Source: Pseudoalteromonas luteoviolacea (GTDB taxonomy: Bacteria; Pseudomonadota; Gammaproteobacteria; Enterobacterales; Alteromonadaceae). Taken from it: 64,000 nucleotides of DNA. The translations under genes were made by a program, and so were the position numbers. The notes beneath the pieces were generated by a model that worked only from the letters and a program-made list of their open reading frames with translations, ran no database searches and was not told the DNA's origin. The stretch's first letter is position 1. Each line of letters opens with the position of its first letter. Positions 28,236-35,388 of the stretch are shown here, one piece after another. The stretch is taken from positions 722,500 to 786,499 of the forward strand of contig NZ_JWIC01000007.1 of NCBI RefSeq assembly GCF_000814765.1, given 5' to 3'.

Positions 28236-28849
28236 TTTAAAACTCCCCGTAAGGTATGGATTTCACTTAAGTTATATACAACTGCGGTTTTAATTGTTTT
28301 CGCTGCGCTGGCGATGAAGTCTGAGACTGATTGTAAGCTATCACTAAAGTCCCCAGCATTGGTTGCTTCGACTCGGCTTGTCACTGCGATGTATTCAGCG
28401 CTTTGCATTTGTTTTTGAATGTCTTCAAAATGATTTTCTAGTTCACTCAGTGCGAGAGAAAGTTGCGAAGCTGCACGACGTTGTGACTTGAGGGCGTGCT
28501 GATACATCGCTTCTACTTGGTTTGATTTCACGAGCGCTTTTAGTTCAGTCATTTGATGGAAGTACTGGCTGCTTCTGACAAGTTTATGCGCAACTCTAAA
28601 TAGTTGATTTGAGAGTTCAGCTATTTTGGTCGTCGAGGCGATTGTTTGTTCCGAAAACTCATCAATGAAATTAGTGATAGGTTTAAAGCCAAGCGCGGCA
28701 TCACCGGCTCTTAGTGCAACAACTCTTGCATTTTTAGCTGTTAAAGAGAGGTTTTTTGCTTGCGTTAATATCGACTCCAAATTAGCGATTATCTGCGCCA
28801 CGCGCACGAAATTCTCAACTACTTTTGCATCATCGCCTAAAGTCATCAT
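28232..28849 (-). CDS. soluble MCP-like coiled-coil protein
   Basis: A 205-residue all-helical cytoplasmic protein with no membrane segment. Two stretches resemble the hairpin tip of chemoreceptors (canonical LNAAIEAARAGE...GFAVVADEVR): VVALRAGDAALGFKPITNFIDEF near residues 44-66 and AVTSRVEATNAGDFSDSLQSVSDF near 155-178. Both are degenerate and the protein is far shorter than a receptor, so binding to CheA/CheW is uncertain. It overlaps the ODP-like gene by 4 nt, making translational coupling likely. A divergent GGDEF-EAL gene starts 165 nt away. Possible role: the output partner of the diiron sensor. Confidence 0.7.
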   Translation of the reverse strand: MMTLGDDAKVVENFVRVAQIIANLESILTQAKNLSLTAKNARVVALRAGDAALGFKPITNFIDEFSEQTIASTTKIAELSNQLFRVAHKLVRSSQYFHQMTELKALVKSNQVEAMYQHALKSQRRAASQLSLALSELENHFEDIQKQMQSAEYIAVTSRVEATNAGDFSDSLQSVSDFIASAAKTIKTAVVYNLSEIHTLRGVLK

Positions 28850-29014
28850 AGCCTGATCCCGATAATCTTACCCCTTTTAGATTTAGGACAAAAGTCGCTT
28901 AAATTCCAGAAATCTAAACAATCAATTTTTTAAACTGGCTGTTAAAGTTCAATAACAGTGTCTACGCTTAATACATACTTAAGGAACTAATCGTAACATC
29001 GTGATTTTGCGTAA

Positions 29015-31297
29015 ATGCATATGAATCGACTCACTCAAAAACTCTTACTTAGTTTATTTTTCCTGCTCGTTGGTCTGTCTTTTGGTGTTCAAATTAGTCA
29101 GTTTGTTGAAAATTGGATTTTTACTGAAGTTGGGCATTATGGCAATGAATCTTTGATAGAGCTGTTTAACTACTTTTCACTCGGCATTATCGGCTTTGTA
29201 ATGGCTATTGTGCTCGGTGGTGGCGTGATTTATTTTGCTCGAAAGAAACAGCAAGAAATAGGATTTGGAGAGCATGGTGAGCTGTATTACGAAGTATTTA
29301 GAGAGTGTCTCACTGCACAGTTTTTAGTGTGTGAAAACGGGACTTTATATGCAGTGAGTCAAGGCTTTTGCAAGCAAATAGGTGAATCAGAGGAAACGCT
29401 GATTGGCAAAGGACTTACAGGGTTAGTTGACCAGACTAGCTATGAGCTTTTCATGCAATGGCAAGCACAGGGTAGTGATTTTGAGCAGCTTGTATTGACC
29501 TTAGCAGAGGCTAAATGTGAGCAAAAAGAAATCACCGTGTCGATCAATCATACCCATTTGCACGGTGTGTTTTTAGGGCAACTTGTTGATGTAGCCAAGC
29601 AAAGTGAGCTGCAAAAACAGCATGAATTGTTAGCCATTACCCTCAGCTCCGTTGGAGATGGTGTTATTTGTACTGACACGCATAACCAAATTACTTTTAT
29701 GAATCCCGTTGCCGAGGCTGTTTTAGCATTGCTCACCGAAGAAGTGAAAGGAAAAGAGTTTATAGAAGTCATGCCGCTTTATCATGAAGATAACAAAGAG
29801 CCCATTGATGACCCTATGCAACAAGCAATGACAGAGCTTCAAACTGTTTGTTTAAGTGAGCTTATTTGTTTTAGGAATCATCTCGGGTTAGATTTTGCTA
29901 TTGAAGTGTGTTGCTCACCTATTTTTATTCGTGGCGAGAAAATTGCGGGAGCTGTGCTGGTGTTCCAGGATGTCACAGAATCTCGGTTGATGCGTAAAAG
30001 GATGAATCACTTGGCGCATCATGATGCATTAACTGGTTTGCCAAATAGGTTGCTTTTACAGGACCGGCTTGTTCAGTCATGCAAACGAGCAAAACGACAT
30101 AAGCACCAATTTGCGCTGATTTTTTTAGATTTGAACAAGTTCAAGGCAATTAATGACTCCCTAGGCCATGACAGTGGTGACGAGCTTTTAAAACAAGTAG
30201 CCAAACGTTTAACCGCCAGTATCAGAGCATGTGATACGGTTTCACGTATAGGGGGAGATGAATTCGTACTCCTTATCGATAGCATGGACGATAGAAAGCA
30301 TGTACGCCATGTCGTTGAAAAGATATTTCAGGCGTCGAGTGGAGATTACGAACTCAGGTCTACGCAGGTCAAAGTATCCTTTAGTGCTGGCGTTGCATTG
30401 TATCCTGAGGATGGAGAAAATGCAGATAGTTTGATGAAAAGTGCAGATACTGCTATGTACAGGGCCAAAAAGGTGGGACATTCAAACTATCAATTTTACT
30501 GCGCTGAGTTGGATAAAGAAGCAGAGCTGTACTTAGAAAAAGAAACGGCGATGATAGCAGCCCTGCATCTAAAGGCTTTTTTGCCGTATTTTCAACCTAT
30601 CTACAATGCCCAGACTTTAGAGGTTGAAAAGCTTGAAGTGTTGGCTCGTTGGCAGCATGGAACAGAACTTATTGTTGCTGAGCAGTTTGTGGATATTGCC
30701 GAAAGTGCTGGTATCAACGGACATCTCAGTATGTACGTTTTTGAGCTTGCTATGCCTGACTTCGTTCAATGGAGTGCTCGGTACCCAGCTCTCAAGCTGT
30801 GCTTAAATTTATCGATAAAACATTTACTCAATGGCCTGTTCATAGAGCAATTAATGTCTCTACTTGATAAGTTTAAACTTAGTCCAGAACAGTTTGAGTT
30901 GGAAATTGCTGAACGTCCGCTATTAGAACGTGCTGATGAGCTTAAATCGACTTTGGATGCGTTAAGTCGACTTGGATTCAATTTGGCCATTGATGATTTT
31001 GGTCTTGGACACACCAATCCTTCTCTATTGAGGGAGCTACATTTTGATTCAATTAAAATTGATCCGAGTTTCATTACTGAACTGGGGGGAGGAGAACACC
31101 AAGATGATCTTGCTCTGGTGATGATTAATATTGCAAAAAGTTTGGGCGTTAATTGTATTGCTGAAGGCGTGGAATGCGAAGCGCAAGCCAAAACCTTGGC
31201 ATCTTATGGATGTGACCAATTGCAAGGGCATCTATTTTCAAAACCTGTTCCAAGTGTGGAAGTTGACGCCTTGTTAGACAAAGCTGTTAAGTCGTAA
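29015..31297 (+). CDS. membrane PAS-GGDEF-EAL c-di-GMP enzyme
   Basis: A 760-residue bifunctional-type c-di-GMP protein. Two membrane helices (about 8-28 and 50-72) precede two PAS-like regions (about 90-190 and 200-325). The GGDEF domain (about 335-490) has an intact RIGGDEFV active site near 410-417. In the EAL domain (about 505-755) the signature is EVLARW rather than EALLRW, but LNLS, ELEIAE, IDDFGLG, KIDPSF and AEGVECE, which provide most metal and catalytic residues, are kept. It should make c-di-GMP and may also degrade it. It is divergent from the ODP/MCP-like pair, which suggests shared control. HM at the start gives two closely placed ATGs (29015, 29021). Confidence 0.9.
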   Translation: MHMNRLTQKLLLSLFFLLVGLSFGVQISQFVENWIFTEVGHYGNESLIELFNYFSLGIIGFVMAIVLGGGVIYFARKKQQEIGFGEHGELYYEVFRECLTAQFLVCENGTLYAVSQGFCKQIGESEETLIGKGLTGLVDQTSYELFMQWQAQGSDFEQLVLTLAEAKCEQKEITVSINHTHLHGVFLGQLVDVAKQSELQKQHELLAITLSSVGDGVICTDTHNQITFMNPVAEAVLALLTEEVKGKEFIEVMPLYHEDNKEPIDDPMQQAMTELQTVCLSELICFRNHLGLDFAIEVCCSPIFIRGEKIAGAVLVFQDVTESRLMRKRMNHLAHHDALTGLPNRLLLQDRLVQSCKRAKRHKHQFALIFLDLNKFKAINDSLGHDSGDELLKQVAKRLTASIRACDTVSRIGGDEFVLLIDSMDDRKHVRHVVEKIFQASSGDYELRSTQVKVSFSAGVALYPEDGENADSLMKSADTAMYRAKKVGHSNYQFYCAELDKEAELYLEKETAMIAALHLKAFLPYFQPIYNAQTLEVEKLEVLARWQHGTELIVAEQFVDIAESAGINGHLSMYVFELAMPDFVQWSARYPALKLCLNLSIKHLLNGLFIEQLMSLLDKFKLSPEQFELEIAERPLLERADELKSTLDALSRLGFNLAIDDFGLGHTNPSLLRELHFDSIKIDPSFITELGGGEHQDDLALVMINIAKSLGVNCIAEGVECEAQAKTLASYGCDQLQGHLFSKPVPSVEVDALLDKAVKS

Positions 31298-31720
31298 AAC
31301 TTGCAAATAGCTATGTATGAATCTTTTCTTCGCAGCCGCTTATAATTGTTTGTTAAATGGTCGGTTTGTTATTGTAAATTAGTCTAGAAGGTTTCACGCT
31401 ATACTTTTTCAAAAATTTTATGTCGCAGGTTAAATAATATTTAATTGCTATTTTTGCAATTTTCAAGTTGGGAAAGGCAGGTTTAACCTCCAGCTTGTTT
31501 CATCGCATTATGGCCTTAAATAAAGTATTTATAAAGTTACGCAAGCTGATTTATGCAAAGGCACACAAACACTATTTTATGCATAAACATCAATAAAATT
31601 TAAATTGGCTAATCGTCGCGCTAGGCCCTGTTTTTACTGGGGTTATAGCTGAGTCTTTAATTGTTCATATTGCTTATGTGTTTATGTCATTAAGCATTCA
31701 CAAATATGTTTAAAAATTAG
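31298..31720. other. AT-rich intergenic region upstream of cspA-like gene
   Basis: 423 nt between the GGDEF-EAL gene and the cold-shock promoter. It is AT-rich with no convincing ORF. No strong terminator is visible after 31297. Confidence 0.4.
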
Positions 31721-31748
31721 TTGACTTAGAGGGGCATCCCTATAAGAT
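31721..31748 (+). promoter_or_regulatory. sigma70-type promoter for the cold-shock gene
   Basis: TTGACT (31721-31726), 16-nt spacer, TAAGAT (31743-31748). The predicted start near 31755 gives a leader of about 218 nt, as expected for a cspA-type mRNA. Confidence 0.6.
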
Positions 31749-31844
31749 GAACATAGACAGAATTTCGGTCAGTGTTTATAAATCTCCATTACGTTGTTGT
31801 ATAAGTGTTAGCTTGTAGTAGTACCGTCCTGAAGTTTTATCACC

Positions 31845-31887
31845 GGCAAAATTTAGGTCTATGCGCCCACAAGGGCATAGGTTTGCC
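31845..31887 (+). promoter_or_regulatory. structured 5' leader of cspA-like mRNA
   Basis: An outer perfect stem GGCAAA (31845-31850) / TTTGCC (31882-31887) encloses an inner stem CTATGC(G)CCC / GGGCATAG (31859-31880) with loop ACAA. It lies in the predicted long untranslated leader; cspA leaders of this kind change fold with temperature to control translation. Inferred from sequence only. Confidence 0.55.
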
Positions 31888-31972
31888 AGTTTATAAAGAT
31901 GGATTCTCTTTAAGCAGTTTAGAATTTGCTTTTAAGGATTGGCATTTATATTTTTTATCAGGATTTATTATT

Positions 31973-32182
31973 ATGTCTAATACTTTAACAGGTACAGTAA
32001 AGTGGTTTAACGAGTCAAAAGGCTTTGGTTTTATCGCTCAGGAAAATGGCCCAGACGTTTTTGCACACTTCAGTGCAATTAAAGGCGACGGTTTCCGTAC
32101 TCTAGCTGAAGGCGAGCGTGTAGAATTTAAACTTACTACAGGCCAAAAAGGTCCTCAAGCTGAGGAAATCGTTAAGCTGTAA
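31973..32182 (+). CDS. cold-shock protein, CspA family
   Basis: A 69-residue cold-shock domain protein with RNP1 (KGFGFI) and RNP2 (VFAHF) intact, which binds single-stranded RNA/DNA and melts mRNA structure. The start is set at MSNTLTG because it is the family start; the open frame extends upstream through the leader but that part is not coding. AGGA lies about 10 nt upstream. A hairpin terminator follows directly. Probably cold- or stress-induced, or constitutive; several paralogues are usual in this group. Confidence 0.93.
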   Translation: MSNTLTGTVKWFNESKGFGFIAQENGPDVFAHFSAIKGDGFRTLAEGERVEFKLTTGQKGPQAEEIVKL

Positions 32183-32209
32183 CTGTCACAGTTTATACGA
32201 ATTTTAAAA

Positions 32210-32232
32210 GGCAAGCTTGGCTTGCCTTTTTT
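32210..32232 (+). terminator. terminator after cspA-like gene
   Basis: Perfect stem GGCAAGC (32210-32216) / GCTTGCC (32220-32226), then TTTTTT. Confidence 0.9.
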
Positions 32233-32422
32233 ATTGCCTAGCTTCTGCTGTTTTTATACTTACTGCTTCTCACCCTGCTCATTACCTTATCAACGTTTAA
32301 AATCAGCTTCTTTGTCTGTTAACTAAAAGCGTGTCACGTTAGTTTATTACTTTACTAGTACTATTAGATTGGCAGATGCTTGCTCAGCCATAATAAATAA
32401 GATGAATAGTGTGAATAACAAG

Positions 32423-32434
32423 ATTGTCGACAAT
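32423..32434. promoter_or_regulatory. GntR-type operator 1 (palindrome)
   Basis: Perfect 12-bp palindrome ATTGTCGACAAT, 16 bp upstream of the predicted -35 of the prp regulator gene. It fits the TNGTNNACNA pattern known for FCD-type GntR regulators. A near copy sits at 32476-32487. Confidence 0.6.
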
Positions 32435-32449
32435 TTGTCTATTTGTAGG

Positions 32450-32478
32450 TTGACGTTAACGTAAAGTGTATCTATATT
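32450..32478 (+). promoter_or_regulatory. promoter of the GntR gene
   Basis: TTGACG (32450-32455), 17-nt spacer, TATATT (32473-32478). A perfect palindrome ACGTTAACGT (32453-32462) overlaps the -35 end. Confidence 0.65.
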
Positions 32479-32487
32479 GTTGGCAAT
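32476..32487. promoter_or_regulatory. GntR-type operator 2
   Basis: ATTGTTGGCAAT matches operator 1 at 10 of 12 positions and overlaps the -10 and start site, which would block transcription when bound. Confidence 0.5.
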
Positions 32488-32499
32488 TGATAAAAACTA

Positions 32500-33180
32500 T
32501 TGCGTGATCATTTGATGAACTTCTTTCAAGAAAAAGCTGTAACCTCTTCAGATAAAACGTTTTTTCAATTGAGGGAAGAGATCGTTGAAGGCCATATATC
32601 AGCGGGCTCAAAGCTGAGCGAGGTTGAATTGTCGACAAAGTATGAGGTTAGCCGTGCAGTCGTTCGTGAAGCAATCAACCGCTTAGAAGCATGCAATATT
32701 GTTGAGCGTAAAGCCAATGTCGGTGCGCGTGTTGTGACTTTAACGTCTGAAGGTTTATTAGAGCTGTATCAGATCCGAGAAGCGTTAGAAGGCATGGCGG
32801 CAAGGCTTGCAGCACAACATATGCCTGATGCTGAGATCAATCAATTGAGCAGTTTGTTAGAAGGTCAGCAAGATGAGGTAAAGCAGCGCAACGTCTACTA
32901 TCAAGAGGCGGGTGATTTGGACTTTCATTACCGCATTATCGTTGGCAGCCAAAATCAACAATTGATCACTATGCTGAGCAATGGGATTTACCACTTAGCA
33001 AGAATGTATCGAGTTCAGTTAGGTATGACTGGACCAAGAGTGACAACAGCTTATGACGAGCACATACATATCGTAAGAGCCATCGCAAATCGTGATGGCG
33101 AATTGGCAGAGATTTTAATGCGACGCCACATTCAATACTCAAAAAATAATATCGCCGTCAAGCTATCAAACATGAAGTAA
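32500..33180 (+). CDS. GntR-family regulator of the propionate operon (FCD type)
   Basis: A 226-residue repressor/activator: an N-terminal winged helix (about 20-85, with LSEVELSTKYEVSRAVVREAINRLE) and an all-helical FCD effector domain (about 95-220) with His residues for metal/ligand (FHYRIIV, HIHIVRAI, MRRHI). It is upstream of and co-oriented with prpB; in Shewanella and Pseudoalteromonas a GntR-type PrpR controls this operon, unlike the sigma54-dependent PrpR of enterics. The start is uncertain: TTG 32500 or ATG 32515, without a clear ribosome site. Probably autoregulated through the palindromes upstream. Confidence 0.85.
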   Translation: MRDHLMNFFQEKAVTSSDKTFFQLREEIVEGHISAGSKLSEVELSTKYEVSRAVVREAINRLEACNIVERKANVGARVVTLTSEGLLELYQIREALEGMAARLAAQHMPDAEINQLSSLLEGQQDEVKQRNVYYQEAGDLDFHYRIIVGSQNQQLITMLSNGIYHLARMYRVQLGMTGPRVTTAYDEHIHIVRAIANRDGELAEILMRRHIQYSKNNIAVKLSNMK

Positions 33181-33203
33181 ACATCACAGGAGAGTACACC
33201 ATC

Positions 33204-34082
33204 ATGAGTGCAGGAAAAAAATTTCGTGACGCATTAAATGCAAATCAACCAGTACAGATTGTGGGCACGATTAACGCTTACAGTGCGATTATGGCAAAGC
33301 AAATAGGTCACCAAGCAATTTATTTATCTGGTGGTGGTGTCGCAAACGCATCATATGGCTTACCTGATTTAGGCATGACCTCTTTAAATGATGTCATTGC
33401 AGATGTTCAGCGTATTACATCTGCTTGTGATTTACCCCTGATGGTGGACATTGATACAGGATGGGGCGGTGCATTTAACATTGCTAAAACTATTCGCGAT
33501 ATGGAAAAAGCTGGCGCTGCGGCGGTACATATTGAAGACCAAGTGGCACAAAAGCGCTGCGGTCACAGACCAAACAAAGAAATCGTATCAACAGAAGAAA
33601 TGGTCGACCGAATTAAAGCGGCGGTGGATGCGCGTACTGATAAAGACTTTTTCATAATGGCGCGTACTGATGCCTTTGCTCAGGAAGGCTTAGACGCTGC
33701 TATTGCGCGAGCAAAAGCCTATGTAGAAGCGGGCGCAGATGGCATTTTTGCAGAAGCGATTCAAACTGAAGAACATTATAGAGCATTTTCCGAAGCGTTA
33801 GATGTGCCAATTCTAGCGAACATGACAGAGTTTGGTAAGACTGAGCTATGGAGCAAGCAACAGCTTGGTGAGTGGGGCGTAGGCATGGTGCTGTATCCTC
33901 TGAGCGCATTCCGTGCGATGAATAAAGCCGCCGAGCTGGTATATCGTACTTTATTGAATGATGGTGACCAAAAAGCAGTTGTAGATACCATGCAAACACG
34001 TATGGATTTATATGATTATCTTGGTTATCACGAGTATGAGCAAAAGCTTGATGCATTGTTTGCTCAAGGTAAAAACAAGTAA
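33204..34082 (+). CDS. prpB: 2-methylisocitrate lyase
   Basis: Cleaves 2-methylisocitrate to succinate and pyruvate, the last step of the methylcitrate cycle for propionate. The 292-residue isocitrate-lyase-family protein has the family motif KRCGH near residues 114-118 (active-site Cys), the early VGTINAYSAIMAKQIG segment and the MVDIDTGWGG metal-binding segment (Asp). AGGAG lies before the ATG, 23 nt after the GntR stop. A hairpin follows it. Confidence 0.95.
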   Translation: MSAGKKFRDALNANQPVQIVGTINAYSAIMAKQIGHQAIYLSGGGVANASYGLPDLGMTSLNDVIADVQRITSACDLPLMVDIDTGWGGAFNIAKTIRDMEKAGAAAVHIEDQVAQKRCGHRPNKEIVSTEEMVDRIKAAVDARTDKDFFIMARTDAFAQEGLDAAIARAKAYVEAGADGIFAEAIQTEEHYRAFSEALDVPILANMTEFGKTELWSKQQLGEWGVGMVLYPLSAFRAMNKAAELVYRTLLNDGDQKAVVDTMQTRMDLYDYLGYHEYEQKLDALFAQGKNK

Positions 34083-34096
34083 CAAATAATATAAAA

Positions 34097-34116
34097 GAGC
34101 GTGTTTTAGCACGCTC
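34097..34116 (+). repeat. hairpin between prpB and prpC
   Basis: Perfect 7-bp stem GAGCGTG / CACGCTC with loop TTTTAG, without a T-run: probably an mRNA-stability element rather than a full terminator. Confidence 0.5.
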
Positions 34117-34166
34117 AGAAAAAAGATTCTAAAATTCAGCAGGTAAAAAATTTTCAGGAGAAAGTG

Positions 34167-35288
34167 ATGGCTAAAGTACTAAGTGGTGCAGGTCTACGTG
34201 GTCAAGTAGCAGGGAAAACTGCATTATCAACAGTAGGAAAATCTGGTTCAGGGCTAACTTATCGCGGTTATGATGTGAAAGATTTGGCTGAAAACTGTCA
34301 GTTTGAAGAAGTTGCCTACCTCATTCTTAAAGGCAAACTGCCAAATCAAAGCGAGCTTGACGAGTATAAAGCCTTATTGAAGTCAATGCGTGGTTTACCT
34401 GTGGCACTTAAAGACGTGCTAGAGCGCATTCCAGCAGATGCCCACCCAATGGATGTATTGCGTACAGGCTGTTCTATGCTGGGTAACTTGGAAGGCGAAG
34501 CTAGCTTTGATGAGCAAGGTAAAGTGACAGATCGTATGCTGGCGTGTTTCCCAAGCATCATTTGTTATTGGTATCGCTTTAGCCATGATGGCGTTCGTGT
34601 TGATGTTGAAACGGATGATGATTCTATCGGTGCGCATTTCTTACATCTTCTGCGTGGTGAAAAGCCATCAGAGCTTCACGAGCGCGTTATGCATGTATCA
34701 CTTATTCTTTATGCTGAGCATGAGTTCAATGCATCTACTTTCACTGCGCGTGTATGTGCGTCAACACTATCAGACATGCATTCTTGTGTGACAGGCGCAA
34801 TTGGTTCACTGCGTGGTCCACTTCACGGTGGTGCTAACGAAGCCGCGATGGAAATGATTGAGCGTTTTGAATCTGCTGATCATGCCGAGCAAGAAATGAT
34901 GGGCATGTTAGAGCGTAAAGAGAAAATCATGGGCTTTGGTCATGCGATTTATTCTGAGTCAGATCCACGTAATGAAATCATTAAAACGTGGTCTGAAAAA
35001 CTGGCTGCAGATGTTGGCGATACGGTGCTTTATCCTGTGTCTGTTCGCTGTGAAGAAGTGATGTGGCGTGAGAAGAAGTTATTCTGTAACGCGGATTTTT
35101 TCCATGCATCTGCATATAATTTCATGGGGATCCCAACGAAGCTATTTACCCCAATTTTTGTGATGTCTCGCCTAACGGGCTGGGCTGCACACGTGATGGA
35201 GCAGCGTGCGGATAACCGTATTATTCGTCCTTCGGCTGAATATACAGGTGAAGACCTTCGTCCAGTGCCTGCGATTGCAGCGCGCTAG
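34167..35288 (+). CDS. prpC: 2-methylcitrate synthase
   Basis: Condenses propionyl-CoA and oxaloacetate to 2-methylcitrate. A 373-residue citrate-synthase-family protein: SGSGLTYRGYDVKDLAENC at the N-terminal end (PrpC-like, short form), LHGGANEAAMEM near residue 215 and the signature GFGHAIYSESDPRNEIIK near 254-271, with active-site His and Asp residues. GGAG at 34157-34160 supports the ATG at 34167 over the GTG just before it. Confidence 0.95.
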   Translation: MAKVLSGAGLRGQVAGKTALSTVGKSGSGLTYRGYDVKDLAENCQFEEVAYLILKGKLPNQSELDEYKALLKSMRGLPVALKDVLERIPADAHPMDVLRTGCSMLGNLEGEASFDEQGKVTDRMLACFPSIICYWYRFSHDGVRVDVETDDDSIGAHFLHLLRGEKPSELHERVMHVSLILYAEHEFNASTFTARVCASTLSDMHSCVTGAIGSLRGPLHGGANEAAMEMIERFESADHAEQEMMGMLERKEKIMGFGHAIYSESDPRNEIIKTWSEKLAADVGDTVLYPVSVRCEEVMWREKKLFCNADFFHASAYNFMGIPTKLFTPIFVMSRLTGWAAHVMEQRADNRIIRPSAEYTGEDLRPVPAIAAR

Positions 35289-35295
35289 TTAGCCG

Positions 35296-35351
35296 ACGAC
35301 TTATATAGACCGTAAGTCGTGAGCACGCGGTGCTTAATAGCGCTGCGTGCT
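35296..35351 (+). repeat. intercistronic hairpins between prpC and acnD
   Basis: Two perfect inverted repeats: ACGACTTA (35296-35303) / TAAGTCGT (35313-35320), and AGCACGC (35322-35328) / GCGTGCT (35345-35351). They support placing the acnD start after them. Confidence 0.55.
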
Positions 35352-35388
35352 AAGCACACCGTCACATCTTCAGTTGGAAAAAGCAGTT

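Noticed and set aside
28232..28849. Full chemoreceptor or degraded MCP gene
   Set aside because: The frame is complete, coupled to the ODP gene, and lacks any sign of a lost membrane or HAMP part; better treated as a small soluble protein.
31805..31972. Open frame upstream of the cold-shock gene
   Set aside because: It lies in the predicted untranslated leader; the family begins at MSNTLTG.
35347..35388. GTG start for AcnD at 35347
   Set aside because: It lies within a stable hairpin and adds non-conserved residues; ATG 35389 is the better start.
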